The notes: generated from the letters alone by a model not told the origin. A DNA stretch of 64,000 nt from Candidatus Methylomirabilota bacterium (GCA_003104975.1 PQAM01000008.1:372001-436000); one strand, 5' to 3'. Positions 27,855 to 37,078 are shown, numbered from the stretch's first letter. Numbers and translations are program-made.

Positions 27855-28523
27855 TTACTTACGCGTCCAGGCGCCGTCCGGACGCTGCACCCACCAGCCC
27901 GACTTGGCCGCCTCACGGCGGATCGACGCAAAGGTTTCAGCGGCCTCTGTCTTCACCCTTGCCAGATTCGCGGGCGTGCCCTCCTGCCTGGTCAGCTTGA
28001 GGATCGCCCTGGCCATCCCGTTGATGATGACCTCGCGGTCCCGGTTCTCCTCGCCCAGCAGCGCCGTATCGGCCTCGCTGACCTGCGGCGGGCCGGCGCG
28101 AAAGGTGACCCTGCCGTTGTTCGCCTCGCCGACCAATCCCTGTTCTCGGAGCTGGTTCAGTCGGGCAAGCCGCCCGCCGACCCCTTTGTAGGCGGCAACG
28201 ACCTCCGGATAACCCTTGATCTCCTCCGTAATACGCCGCGACAGATCATCCTGAGCCATGGCTTCGGTCACCAGCGCGATTCGCCATGCGCGTGTCGCGG
28301 CGAGGAGTTGTTGCCTGTTCCACAGATGTGACGACGGCGCCTGGCTCGGCGCGGGTTCCTGTTCTTTGTTCGGGGTCTGCAGTAACTCTTCTTCCAGCGA
28401 CTTATAGGCCGATTTGACATCCTTTTCCGGGAAATAGACGTTCACGGTAATGACCGCGCATGCGGCGATGCTCAGCAGCGCGCCGGCGGTGAACATCACA
28501 AGCGGTGTTCGGTATGTGCGCAT
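27855..28523 (-). CDS. DUF1318 (YdbL-like) lipoprotein
   Basis: A 222-residue exported protein. Lipoprotein signal (LLSIAACAVITVNVYFPEKDV; lipid-anchor Cys near residue 22), a Pro/Gln-rich linker, and a C-terminal DUF1318 domain (about 85-222; MAQDDLSRRITEEIKGYPEVVA, EGTPANLARVKTEAAETF). In Enterobacteria DUF1318 protein YdbL works with lipoprotein YnbE and AsmA-like YdbH in phospholipid transport between membranes. Here the gene lies 40 bases downstream of a YdbH-like gene, and the VITVNVYFP lipoprotein head suggests the YnbE and YdbL functions may be joined in one chain. AAGGAGG sits six bases from ATG28523; the ATG at 28529 is too close. Confidence 0.8.
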   Translation of the reverse strand: MRTYRTPLVMFTAGALLSIAACAVITVNVYFPEKDVKSAYKSLEEELLQTPNKEQEPAPSQAPSSHLWNRQQLLAATRAWRIALVTEAMAQDDLSRRITEEIKGYPEVVAAYKGVGGRLARLNQLREQGLVGEANNGRVTFRAGPPQVSEADTALLGEENRDREVIINGMARAILKLTRQEGTPANLARVKTEAAETFASIRREAAKSGWWVQRPDGAWTRK

Positions 28524-28563
28524 CAACATCCTCCTTCCGGTTGAGATTCTGACCGACGATGAT

Positions 28564-31500
28564 TCAGGGATTCGGCGCGCCGGAGACCCTCCTGATACGT
28601 TCGATGGCCTCGCGGAGGCTTTCGAGCAGGTGAGCCAACCCGATTCGGTTGAATGTGGGCGAGACGCGAACATCCAGATCCTTGTAGCCCAAAATAGTGT
28701 GGGAGATCTCCAGCTCATGGAAGACCAGATCGCCTGTGTTCAGCGCGACCTCCAGCACACCGTGATTGTACCGACGCGGCACGCCGAACAGGTTGAAATA
28801 ACGGATCTGTTGTCCTGCCAACTTTTCGATCAAGGCCCGGCTGATCTTCCGCTTTTCTCGTGAAGACTCTATGGCCCAGAACCGCGCGTTCCCGACCGCC
28901 TGATCGATGGCCGGACGCGGGATCGCCAGTTCGACCATCCCGTTGATTCGCCCATGAATATATCCCTTGATGGGCGGAAAGGCATCACAAATCGCGCGCA
29001 GACTCAGTCCATCCGTCAGAATGGTCAACGCGATTCCTCCGCCAAGCGGCGCTATCGTTCCCCATCCGCCCAACCGCCCGTCCCACGCATCAAAGGTAAA
29101 CCGCTGTACGGCAATCCGACCATCGGACGACGCAAGGGAGACGGCGATGCCGCGAAGCTCGATCGGATCGTAGCGAAGCGCCCTGACGGTCAGCGATCCG
29201 GACGCCGTGGCCGGCACCTTCGACAGTTGTGTCAATGCCGCCTCGAATTGCCCTTCCGCCAGGCGGCGCCGCCCGAACTGCCCGGACACCGACGCGCGGT
29301 CTGCAGATGTGGTCGAATGCCGATCGACCGGCGGCAGGCCTGTCGAACCGGTCCGTCCGTCCAACGGAATGACGCCGGTGGCGCCGTCCAGACGGACGCC
29401 CTTCAATTCCACGCCGACGTTCCGCAAGGCGAGGGTTGCGTGATAGTCCCGACCGATCAGTTCCACATCGGTCCGAAGCCGACCGGCGAGCCGAATCGCC
29501 TCGGGCGGGTCTCCTGTCAGGGCGGCGAGTGTCGGGCGAAAGGTGGAGAGCTCCGTCCACGGAACGGCCAGGCGAGCGCGCATGGCGCTGCCGGCGCGTC
29601 CGTCGACCGGCAGACTGCCGGCGAGGATCAACACCTGTCCCGCCTCGTTGCGCAGGGTCGTCTCGGGAATCGTCAGCGCGGCCGCGTCGAGCGCGAAGGG
29701 AATCGAGCCGCCCCATCTTCCGCCAAGCGACGCCGGTCGGGCCTGTGTCCGCGCCAGGTTGAGCGAGAGACCGTGAAGCGTGATCGCGCCGCGGCCGGTC
29801 AGCGGTCGTGATCTGCCGACGGTGGCCTCAATCGCGAGATCGGTGTCGAGCGTGACCCCCTGCGCGTCGGCCGCTGTGTCGGTTGCGGCGGACAGCAACT
29901 GGGGACGAAGGCCGCGGGCTGACAGCGCCATGCGTATCTCCTGTGCGGCCGCAGTGCTGATCAGCGACGCATGGCCCCGAATATCGCCGTTGCCGGCGAT
30001 CACATGAAACGTGGGAATGCGGACCCGGTCTGGGCCGACCGCAAAACCGGCGGTCAGCCCGCTCAGGCGCTGCCCGGCAAAATCGATCCGGTCGACGGTC
30101 AACGCGCCCTCGAGACGACGCCCCGACACCCCGATCCCCCGGACAACGATCTGTGCGTTCTGCAGCGCTGCCGCGCCGTCCGCGGCGGCCATCTGCAGCC
30201 GGATCGATCGGCCCCGCATCTCCGCCTTCCATGGGCGCCTGTCGCCTTGCCACGACAGGCGGATCGAGGGATCGGCGAGTTGCGTCATCGTGAGGCCTCC
30301 GCCGGCCAAACGGGAAAGCTGCGCGAGCAGCGCCGGCTCGATCCGCAGTTCGGTGGTTGTCAGGTCGAGACGGTCGCGTCCCCACCCCCGTCCGGTCCCT
30401 TTGGCGTCGATCCGTGCGCCGGAGATCGATATACGCAGATCGTCGGCGGTCATATCGCCGGTTGTCGGGTCGACGCTGAAGGAGGCGCGGAGCGACGGAT
30501 CACTGTACCGCTGTCCGCGCAGCTCAATCGTCCTGCCGCGCAGCTCCATTCGTCCCTGCAGCCTGCGTCCCTCAAGCTGAAGGTCGAGGTCGCCGTTCAG
30601 TGCGGCGATGGTCACCTGCTGCGCGGGGAGCGCCAATGTGCCGTCCGTGAAGACGGCAGCGGCCTGTCCTGCTGGCAGGTCCGGCCAACGGCCCTGAAGC
30701 GTCGTCGGCCTGCCCTCGATCGTCCCGGTGAGGCCGGACAGTCGGGAGAAGGAGGGGTGTCGGGCCAGGACGCCCACATCCGCGCGCCACTCGGCGACGG
30801 TCAGCGAATAGGCGGGCGGCCAGTCGGCATACCGGACGTCCGCCGTCCCGCGAGCCGACGCCCCCTCTATGGCGAATGACCATTCAGAAATCGCGAGGGC
30901 GCGCGTCGACCCATCAAGATGAAACCGCACTGCGGCCTGCGCCTTGTCCTCCGGGACCTGCGCCTGAATCCGCCCATCAAACAGATGGCTCAGCGCGCCG
31001 TCGATTCGAATCGAGCGTCCGCCGACGACGGCCTGCCCCTGCATCTCGAACAATAACGGAGCGGGCCGCGGCTCGAGCGTGACGTGTATATCGGCGACCC
31101 GGTCGTTGCCGATCTGAACGACGCCGCCGGCGAGCGAGACCCTGGGGATCCGTAATGCGGTGGACCGGGCGGCAGGCTGCACGTGCCGCTGTACCTCCTG
31201 AGCCAATACCTGGAGATTCCACCGGCCATCGTCGAGTTGTCGGAGCAGCAGTTCTGGGTGCTCGATCCGCACCTCGGTCGGCATGACCTCACCGGTACGG
31301 ATCACCGAGGGCAAACCCAGCGTTGCGGCAAGACGCTTCACCCGCAGCGCCGTCTCTCGGCCCTGGGGATCGAACAGCGTCAGATGGTCAATGACCAGGT
31401 CCATGGTCAGGTTCAAATGGGGACGGATGGTGATCTGCCCAACGGCGCAACGAATCCCGTACGGCGTACAGACGAGCCGCGGGATGAGGCTGGGTAGCGC

Positions 31501-31584
31501 GAGCGTAAGTAAGAACAGGCCGACCACAACAGCGGTCGTCAGCCCCAGCAGAAGCACGATCAACGCCGACTTCAGTTTTATCAA
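28564..31584 (-). CDS. AsmA/YdbH-like intermembrane transport protein
   Basis: About 1006 residues: one N-terminal transmembrane helix (LIVLLLGLTTAVVVGLFLLT) then a very long beta-rich periplasmic part with AsmA-like repeats (LTMDLVIDHLTLFDPQGRET, DGRWNLQVLAQEV, SIRLQMAAADG, ...). The C-terminal segment GYIHGRINGMVELAIPRPAI onward is typical of YdbH-like members, which form a rod-shaped lipid conduit spanning the periplasm. A DUF1318 lipoprotein gene follows directly, the expected partner. TTG31584 overlaps the stop of the glycosyltransferase gene (TTGA) with GGGAG upstream; ATG31632 is the alternative start and lacks a ribosome-binding site. Role in phospholipid export is inferred from the YdbH family. 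Confidence 0.8.
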   Translation of the reverse strand: MIKLKSALIVLLLGLTTAVVVGLFLLTLALPSLIPRLVCTPYGIRCAVGQITIRPHLNLTMDLVIDHLTLFDPQGRETALRVKRLAATLGLPSVIRTGEVMPTEVRIEHPELLLRQLDDGRWNLQVLAQEVQRHVQPAARSTALRIPRVSLAGGVVQIGNDRVADIHVTLEPRPAPLLFEMQGQAVVGGRSIRIDGALSHLFDGRIQAQVPEDKAQAAVRFHLDGSTRALAISEWSFAIEGASARGTADVRYADWPPAYSLTVAEWRADVGVLARHPSFSRLSGLTGTIEGRPTTLQGRWPDLPAGQAAAVFTDGTLALPAQQVTIAALNGDLDLQLEGRRLQGRMELRGRTIELRGQRYSDPSLRASFSVDPTTGDMTADDLRISISGARIDAKGTGRGWGRDRLDLTTTELRIEPALLAQLSRLAGGGLTMTQLADPSIRLSWQGDRRPWKAEMRGRSIRLQMAAADGAAALQNAQIVVRGIGVSGRRLEGALTVDRIDFAGQRLSGLTAGFAVGPDRVRIPTFHVIAGNGDIRGHASLISTAAAQEIRMALSARGLRPQLLSAATDTAADAQGVTLDTDLAIEATVGRSRPLTGRGAITLHGLSLNLARTQARPASLGGRWGGSIPFALDAAALTIPETTLRNEAGQVLILAGSLPVDGRAGSAMRARLAVPWTELSTFRPTLAALTGDPPEAIRLAGRLRTDVELIGRDYHATLALRNVGVELKGVRLDGATGVIPLDGRTGSTGLPPVDRHSTTSADRASVSGQFGRRRLAEGQFEAALTQLSKVPATASGSLTVRALRYDPIELRGIAVSLASSDGRIAVQRFTFDAWDGRLGGWGTIAPLGGGIALTILTDGLSLRAICDAFPPIKGYIHGRINGMVELAIPRPAIDQAVGNARFWAIESSREKRKISRALIEKLAGQQIRYFNLFGVPRRYNHGVLEVALNTGDLVFHELEISHTILGYKDLDVRVSPTFNRIGLAHLLESLREAIERIRRVSGAPNP

Positions 31585-32702
31585 TGATGCGAGGCTCCCG
31601 TCATTTCCAGGGTACGTGCCAGATCCGCCCATGAGAACCGTTTCTGCTCCGCAATATTGCGGCGTAACGTCGTCTCCAGCCCCTCTTCAAAAAAACGAAT
31701 CACGGCCGCCGCCAGAGCGGTCGGGTCGCGGGGCTCGACCAGGAGACCGGTTTCGCCCTCACGGACAGCCTCCGGCAGTCCGCCGACGCGGGTGGCGACC
31801 ACCGGGCGCTCGAAGGCGTAGGCGATGGGAACAATCGCGCTCTGGGTCGCCGATTCGTAGGGAAGGACGACCAGATCGGCGGCGGAAAAGTAGAGGCTGA
31901 CCTCATCATCCGGCACAAAGCGATCGATCACTCGGACCCTCGATGCAAGGCCCAGTGTGGTGATGAGGTGCAGGCAGTCGTCCTTTCCCTCATAAAACTC
32001 GCCGACCACGAGCAGGGTACAGTCCGCCTGTTTGAGCACCAGCGGCATCGCGGTCAGCAGTTGCGCGAGCCCCTTATAACGGCGGATCAAGCCGAAGAAG
32101 AGTAGAACCGTCCCCGTAAGACCAAGGCGTTTCTTGGCCGTCTCTTTGTCGATCGGTTCGCCGAATCCTTGCCCCGGAGGTTGGGGGACAACCAGGGGGT
32201 CGCCCCGCAGATTGAGCGACTGGAGCGCCCGTCGGTCGCTTTCCGAGTGGACGAGCCAGGCATCGCCCGCCGTCAGGGCGAAGCGGCTCAGCCCGCGCGC
32301 CAAGGGAAACGGCTCGTGCGGGACTACGTTGTGACAGATGAAGAGCACGCGGTTACGGGATCGCCTCGCCGCCCGTCGCAGCGCGATTCCGAGGCAGGGG
32401 CTAAAAAAAGGATGCCACCAGTGAACGACCGTCAGATCGGGGGCGATCTCTGTGATCCGACGACCGGCGTACAGCCAGCTTACCGGATTGATAGAGTCCA
32501 GAAGCGTCTCCGCGGCAAGTCTCTGGGGCGGGGGGTCCTGGCCGAACTGGGTTCGACCCGGGAACAGCAAGGCCGGATACTGGCGCGAGAACGAGATCAA
32601 TACGATTTCGTGGCGTATGTTAAGTTCCAGCGCGAGCTGCGCGTTGTAATGGGCGATCCCGCCGCGCAGAGGGGGGAAAGGGCCGACGAGGCAAATCCTC
32701 AT
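31581..32702 (-). CDS. GT4 family glycosyltransferase
   Basis: A 373-residue GT-B fold glycosyltransferase: N-terminal acceptor domain starting MRICLVGPFPPLRGGIAHYN and the C-terminal donor domain with LLFFGLIRRYKGLAQLLTA, then EVSLYFSAADLVVLPYESAT and PVVATRVGGLPEAVREGETG, the E(x7)E-type nucleotide-sugar site of family 4. It overlaps the YdbH-like gene by four bases, so the two and the DUF1318 gene probably form one transcript. Donor and acceptor are not evident; lipid or envelope polysaccharide glycosylation is the likely field. Confidence 0.88.
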   Translation of the reverse strand: MRICLVGPFPPLRGGIAHYNAQLALELNIRHEIVLISFSRQYPALLFPGRTQFGQDPPPQRLAAETLLDSINPVSWLYAGRRITEIAPDLTVVHWWHPFFSPCLGIALRRAARRSRNRVLFICHNVVPHEPFPLARGLSRFALTAGDAWLVHSESDRRALQSLNLRGDPLVVPQPPGQGFGEPIDKETAKKRLGLTGTVLLFFGLIRRYKGLAQLLTAMPLVLKQADCTLLVVGEFYEGKDDCLHLITTLGLASRVRVIDRFVPDDEVSLYFSAADLVVLPYESATQSAIVPIAYAFERPVVATRVGGLPEAVREGETGLLVEPRDPTALAAAVIRFFEEGLETTLRRNIAEQKRFSWADLARTLEMTGASHH

Positions 32703-32756
32703 AGCGACCGGGCGCCGCTCGGATGCGTGGGATCCGGCGTGTCCCCGTTCACGCCG

Positions 32757-33653
32757 CTATGGGCCCGGAGGGGTCGAGGCAGCGGACGGGTCGCCGGACA
32801 GTCGAATGGCCATCGCAGAGCCGCTGTTCGGTCCGACCAACGTCTGGATGTACAGACCGACCAGCCCGAACGGGTTCCCCGATTCGTCTGACGCATGATT
32901 CCTGATGGAAAGCCATCCCAACGTGGGAGAGAGCGCGCCCGCGATCGCGCCGATCGGCGAGATGATGTAGTGGCCGTTCAACGCGGAAGAGCGTTGGGTC
33001 ATGGTGCCGTCCTCCTGCTGAAGGAAGACCTCGACCGATGCCTGGATGGGCTTGTCCTGGAGGGGGCTGTCGGGGAGCTCGCCGCCTGGAACGGTCGGGT
33101 GCGGGGCGGCGACGATCAGCAGGCCGTCCGCCAGTACACCGCCCCCAAGTTGTCCCGAGGTCAGGAACGCGGGCAAGAAGAGGCCGGTGGGGTACGGTTC
33201 GAAGGGCGTTACGCCACCCGTTTGTCGCCGCGCCGTCGCCCCGTTATACGCGATCGCCCAGTCATCGACCATATTGACGACGAGCGCCGTGCCTATCAGG
33301 ACGTCTGCGCCGGCAGCGACGTCGATGAAACCCTGCAGAAAGCTCCCGAATGCGGTGCCGGAGATAACCTGGCTCAGATCGAGCGGATCGATATCGCCGG
33401 TTGAAAGGCCCATGACGGTGTCCTGGCGGGCGCATGTCGCATCGTAAAATTCCAAGGCGGCAGACGCGGGGGTCGAGCCGGTATTGGTCAGAAACAGCAA
33501 GGTCGCAAATCCGGGTCGCAGATCATAGTACGGAAACACGATCCTCGATCCCGGCACCAGTTCGGTATTCGTGGCGGCGTCGGCCGCCGGCGAGCACGCA
33601 CAGGCGGCGATCACACCGAAGAGGATAGCGATGGCGGTACCGTGGCGCATCAT
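32757..33653 (-). CDS. Secreted NTELVP-family protein, copy 1
   Basis: A 298-residue secreted protein with a signal peptide (MMRHGTAIAILFGVIAACAC..., cleavage near ADA-ATN; the CAC could also serve as a lipid-anchor site). The mature N-terminus NTELVPGSRIVFPYYDL, the middle DDWAIAYNGATARR, FEPYPTGLFLPAFL and SALNGHYIISPIG closely parallel the protein encoded at 50774-52051. It is likely an extracellular or surface beta-rich protein. I recognise no named family. GGAGGAGG lies upstream of ATG33653; longer in-frame extensions lack a signal peptide. It is separated by about 50 bases from the GT4 gene on the same strand. Confidence 0.75.
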   Translation of the reverse strand: MMRHGTAIAILFGVIAACACSPAADAATNTELVPGSRIVFPYYDLRPGFATLLFLTNTGSTPASAALEFYDATCARQDTVMGLSTGDIDPLDLSQVISGTAFGSFLQGFIDVAAGADVLIGTALVVNMVDDWAIAYNGATARRQTGGVTPFEPYPTGLFLPAFLTSGQLGGGVLADGLLIVAAPHPTVPGGELPDSPLQDKPIQASVEVFLQQEDGTMTQRSSALNGHYIISPIGAIAGALSPTLGWLSIRNHASDESGNPFGLVGLYIQTLVGPNSGSAMAIRLSGDPSAASTPPGP

Positions 33654-33753
33654 AATGTCAACGACGCCTCCTCCAACCTGACCCTCCCCAGGACCCCTGG
33701 GTGCGGGGGAGGGGGCAGTGGGGGGCTTTCGAATCAATTGCCAATTGATAAGC

Positions 33754-33940
33754 TAGTGTCCCGTTTCTGAAATTCGTTGCATAATTCTGGACGTCATTCC
33801 GCCCCCGATCAGGTCGGGGGCCGCATCGCGGGCGCGAGCCGGAATCCAGGGAATAGCGTGAGTTCTGGATTCCCGCTTTCGCGGGAATGACGGCACATGG
33901 GGCACCTACTTCTTCGCCGAACTTCTGACCCAGGACACTA
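33754..33940. mobile_element. MITE-like element with TA-flanked terminal inverted repeats, complete copy
   Basis: A 187-bp non-coding element. Left end TAGTGTCCCGTTTCTGAAAT and the reverse complement of the right end, TAGTGTCCTGGGTCAGAAGT, form imperfect inverted repeats of about 23 bp, both beginning with TA as expected from an IS630/mariner-type target. The interior carries CGTCATTCC...GGAATGACG arms. A second copy begins at 63835. Confidence 0.75.
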
Positions 33941-34010
33941 AGTGTACCATAGCAATGAGCTTGCACCTCTGTCAAGGGTAACGGCAGACCCAAGAATGGA
34001 TGTTGGGATG

Positions 34011-34139
34011 CGTCATTGCGAGCGTAGCGAAGCAATCCAACCGGTCTTCGCCCCAACTGTAGGGGCGGGTTTCAACCCGCCCTCCTCACGAGAACAGGAC
34101 GGTGAGATTGCCGCGCACCCTTCGGGTGCTCGCAATGAC
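34011..34139. repeat. CGTCATTGCGAG-type palindromic repeat, locus 3 (long variant)
   Basis: About 129 bp. The left arm CGTCATTGCGAGCGTAGCGA is followed by a GTAGGGGCGGGTTTCAACCC hairpin insert and CTCCTCACGAGAACAGGACG, then the right arm GGTGCTCGCAATGAC. The same long variant occurs at 36682 and 43571. Confidence 0.88.
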
Positions 34140-34193
34140 AGACAAATGAACGGGGTGCGCGATCAATCCTTATTCTCGGGACGGAGTTTCCGC

Positions 34194-34222
34194 TTGACAG
34201 GGACAAGGGCCGGATGTAAGAA
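34194..34222 (+). promoter_or_regulatory. Sigma-70-type promoter for the secreted protein at 34338
   Basis: TTGACA (34194-34199), 17-base spacer, TAAGAA (34217-34222). It follows a 55-base block that is also found upstream of three other promoters in the window. Confidence 0.6.
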
Positions 34223-34337
34223 AAGCTATCGCACGAAGGGATCGCAAAAGAAGGGGTGTTCGGAGGCGTGGTTTGGCACGCTAACAGGAGGGTGAGCGGC
34301 CTGAAGCCGTTCGTACCCGAAAGGAAGGAGGCAGGCC

Positions 34338-35246
34338 ATGAAGACGAACCGATTCGTCCGACGTACGCTGGCTGCTCTATCGGCGCTGGGTCTCGCGGCT
34401 GCACTATCGCCGCTCTCGCCCGCCTGGGCTAATGGGAACGAGGCAACAGACCTTGTCGCCCCGTATGGCCACTTCGACATGGCGGCCGGAACGGCCCCCG
34501 GCCCCCTGACGACCCACTATCTGATCTCGAACACCGCTGATTTTTTGGGTATTGGTGGCAGTGTCACTGTCAATGTGAAGTGTTTCAACGATGGCATCCA
34601 GCGCGTCGGGCCTGCAGCGGGGACCGATATCACTGTTGGTGCTTTCGAGATGGCGGTGCATAGCCCTCTCAGCTTGGGCCTCACGTCCGATCTTGATTAT
34701 ACCGGCCTCGGCTTCTGCTATTTCGCCGCGACGGGAGGCGATATTGCGGTCAGCTTCCTGGTCGGGGTCTCAGATGGTAACAACCTCATCACCAGCAACA
34801 ATGCCGTCGCGATCATGTCGGATACGGCGCAGAGCCAGGTGATCGAGAGCCCCGGCGGTTTCCCTATCCCGGATGTTTCTGATGCCAACATCCCTTACTG
34901 GACGGAGGAGGGGAGATGGCAAACCTTCGTCTTGGCGCTCAACCCGACGGCAACCGACACGAACCTTGATATGGACGTCTACAGGTCGGACGGGTTCTTG
35001 CTCGGGAGTTGGCTAGGAATCCTTAATCCACCAGGCCTTGATCCTCGAGATCTCGATTTCACCCGGATCGCTGACGCGGTTCCTGGAGCGGCCGGGCTCT
35101 TCGGCCATGCGGACATACACTCTGCCGATCGCGGGTTCATGGGGTGGATCGTGGGGATGAATTTCAACACGTTTCAGGCCTTCATGTACCAGATTCCCTT
35201 GCAGGGTGGCGATGTCAGCCCACTCGCGGCGGGTGACCGGCCATAG
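34338..35246 (+). CDS. Secreted beta-rich protein of unknown function
   Basis: A 302-residue protein with a classical signal peptide (positions 1-31, ending LSPLSPAWA). The mature part starts GNEATDLVAPYGHFDMAAG and is beta-rich with paired Cys (VNVKCFND, GFCYFAATGG) and an SPGGFPIPDVSDANIPYW segment. It shares general size, export and style with the two NTELVP proteins at 32757 and 50774, but I cannot align it confidently with them. GGAAGGAGG precedes ATG34338, and a sigma-70-like promoter lies at 34194. Likely a surface or extracellular protein. Confidence 0.72.
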   Translation: MKTNRFVRRTLAALSALGLAAALSPLSPAWANGNEATDLVAPYGHFDMAAGTAPGPLTTHYLISNTADFLGIGGSVTVNVKCFNDGIQRVGPAAGTDITVGAFEMAVHSPLSLGLTSDLDYTGLGFCYFAATGGDIAVSFLVGVSDGNNLITSNNAVAIMSDTAQSQVIESPGGFPIPDVSDANIPYWTEEGRWQTFVLALNPTATDTNLDMDVYRSDGFLLGSWLGILNPPGLDPRDLDFTRIADAVPGAAGLFGHADIHSADRGFMGWIVGMNFNTFQAFMYQIPLQGGDVSPLAAGDRP

Positions 35247-35291
35247 CGTGTGGCCCTTCCCACTCTTAGTGCTTAAAAGGTCCCTCTCCTG

Positions 35292-35391
35292 CGTCATTGC
35301 GAGGGAGCGTAGCGACCGAAGCAATCTCACCGTTTTTCGCAGCATCAAGTACGGTGAGATTGCCACGCTCCCGTTGGTCGCTCGCAATGAC
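35292..35391. repeat. CGTCATTGCGAG-type palindromic repeat, locus 4
   Basis: About 100 bp: left arm CGTCATTGCGAGGGAGCGTA, centre ACCGTTTTTCGCAGCATCAA, right arm TTGGTCGCTCGCAATGACA. It lies between two plus-strand genes and generates an open frame in front of the HEAT lipoprotein that is not part of that gene. Confidence 0.9.
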
Positions 35392-35485
35392 AGGTTGTGG
35401 GGTCGAAGGTCTCGCCCCCACTTTCATGCCCATGGGCGCAGTACCACTGACGCATGAAGTATGGTTGCAGTCCCATAGTGGCCAA

Positions 35486-36646
35486 ATGAAAAACGACTGG
35501 GTCCGTTCGGCCGCTTGGGCTATCGTCTGCCTCATCTTCGCCGGTCTGACCGGCTGCGCCTCGACGCCGGAACTTCAGAGCCGCCAGCGCCCGGTTCAAA
35601 AGGCGATCAACGTCGAGGCGTTGAGCCCCGTGGTCCGCGACACGACGCGATCGGATCGGGTCCGCATGAAGGCCGCGAGGGCGCTGGCCGCCTCCACCGA
35701 TCCCAAGGCGCTCGATCCTATCTTTTCCGTCATCCAAGACAGGCAAACGCGGCCCACGCTCCGGGCCGCGATGGTCCATGTGGTGGGCCGGTCGTCGCAG
35801 CAGAAAGCCGTCGCAGCCTTCCTCGTGGAGCGGCTGGCCGATGAACAGGAGGCCGCCGAGGTCCGTTTCGCGGCTGCTGCCTCTCTGGGGTCGATGAAGG
35901 ACGCCTCGCAGGAATCCCTCGCGCAGTTGCGCCGTGCCGGCGGCGATGCGGATCCGACCGTTCGGCTGGCCGCCAGGTGGGCGCTGGTGAGGATCGGCGG
36001 GGAAGGGATCGATCCGGTGCCGCTGTTGATCGACATCCTTCAGGACCCTGCCCATCCGGACGCCGCCAAGGCCCCGGCGGCCGAGCGTTTGGGGGAATTG
36101 AAGGATGGGCGGGCGCGGCAGGCGCTGATCCAGGCGCTTGGAGCCAAGAGTCCGGATAGACCGCCGTCACGCACCCGCAGCCCCCAGGAGTTCTTTGCCG
36201 GCCGTGCTGCGGCCAAACGGAATCTGCCGGCCGCCGCCGCAAGGGCCCTCGGCCGCCTCGGCGATCCCGCGACGATTCCACCCCTGATCGATGCCGCTGA
36301 ACAGGCGCAAGGGGAGGCGAAGGTCGCAATGTTTGAGGCGCTGGCCATGCTCAAGGCATCCCAGGCCGTCCGGGCAGCGCGCCAGGCGCTCTCCGACCCG
36401 GATCAGCGGGTGCGGCGGTGGGCGGCCGTGCTCCTTCGCGAGGTCGGCGCCAAGGAAGCGTTGCCGGAGATGCAACGGGCGCTGGTCGATACGGATGCGG
36501 GGGTCCGTCTTCAGGCGGCCATGGCCCTGGAACAGCTCAACGACCGGGAATCGGTGGAGCCGATCAAAGACGCCCTGTCCAAGGAGACCGTTCCGGAGGT
36601 GCGCCAGGCGATGGAGCAGGCCGTCCGGACCCTCAGCCCGCCGTAG
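35486..36646 (+). CDS. HEAT-repeat lipoprotein
   Basis: A 386-residue lipoprotein: signal with lipobox FAGLTGC (Cys near residue 23) and about nine HEAT/PBS-lyase-type helical repeats (RMKAARALAASTDPKALDPI, VRFAAAASLGSMKDAS, AAARALGRLGDPATIPPL, VRLQAAMALEQLNDRESVEP). Such solenoids act as protein-protein scaffolds. A proline-rich break at about residue 230 (KSPDRPPSRTRSPQEF) splits the solenoid. The open frame runs back to 35297 only because it reads through the dispersed repeat; ATG35486 starts a proper lipoprotein signal, though with a weak ribosome-binding site. Partner unknown. Confidence 0.82.
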   Translation: MKNDWVRSAAWAIVCLIFAGLTGCASTPELQSRQRPVQKAINVEALSPVVRDTTRSDRVRMKAARALAASTDPKALDPIFSVIQDRQTRPTLRAAMVHVVGRSSQQKAVAAFLVERLADEQEAAEVRFAAAASLGSMKDASQESLAQLRRAGGDADPTVRLAARWALVRIGGEGIDPVPLLIDILQDPAHPDAAKAPAAERLGELKDGRARQALIQALGAKSPDRPPSRTRSPQEFFAGRAAAKRNLPAAAARALGRLGDPATIPPLIDAAEQAQGEAKVAMFEALAMLKASQAVRAARQALSDPDQRVRRWAAVLLREVGAKEALPEMQRALVDTDAGVRLQAAMALEQLNDRESVEPIKDALSKETVPEVRQAMEQAVRTLSPP

Positions 36647-36681
36647 CCATCGGCCCTCGCATCGATCAGAAAGCCGCCCGT

Positions 36682-36807
36682 GTCATTGCGAGCGTAGCGA
36701 AGCAATCCAACCGTTCTTCGCCCCAAGTGTAGGGGCGGGTTTCAACCCGCCCTCCTCACGAGAACAGGACGGTGAGATTGCCGCGCTCCCCTTGGTCGCT
36801 CGCAATG
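36682..36807. repeat. CGTCATTGCGAG-type palindromic repeat, locus 5 (long variant)
   Basis: About 126 bp, nearly identical to loci 3 and 6, including the GTAGGGGCGGGTTTCAACCC insert and AGAACAGGACGGTGAGATTG. Confidence 0.9.
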
Positions 36808-36853
36808 GTGCGACCCAACGATATCTTGGATATCTTGGGCCACAAAAAAAGAC

Positions 36854-36883
36854 TTGACATCGATGAAGCGACAGTGATACACA
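36854..36883 (+). promoter_or_regulatory. Possible promoter for the IPTL-CTERM gene
   Basis: TTGACA (36854-36859) is followed 18 bases later by TACACA (36878-36883), a poor -10. If used, it would leave a leader of about 190 bases before the start at 37079; AAAGGGGGCC-type purine-rich strings lie in that leader. Confidence 0.35.
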
Positions 36884-37078
36884 AGACGCCATATTCGCCT
36901 TTTTAAGGGTAGAATGAGCGTTGCGAATTAATGATCATGCAAGGGGGCCGAAGGGAGGGCGAAAGCGCTAGGCGATTTCATCCCCGTGTTTTCAGCTATA
37001 CGATCATCCCTGACGTGAACACAGGATAGTATCCGGACTAACTATCATGTCCTGATGGTTGGGACAAGGAGGGTGAGG

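Noticed and set aside
36887-37078. Riboswitch in the leader of the IPTL-CTERM gene
   Set aside because: I compared it by eye with c-di-GMP-I, cobalamin and fluoride riboswitch consensus strings and found no convincing match.
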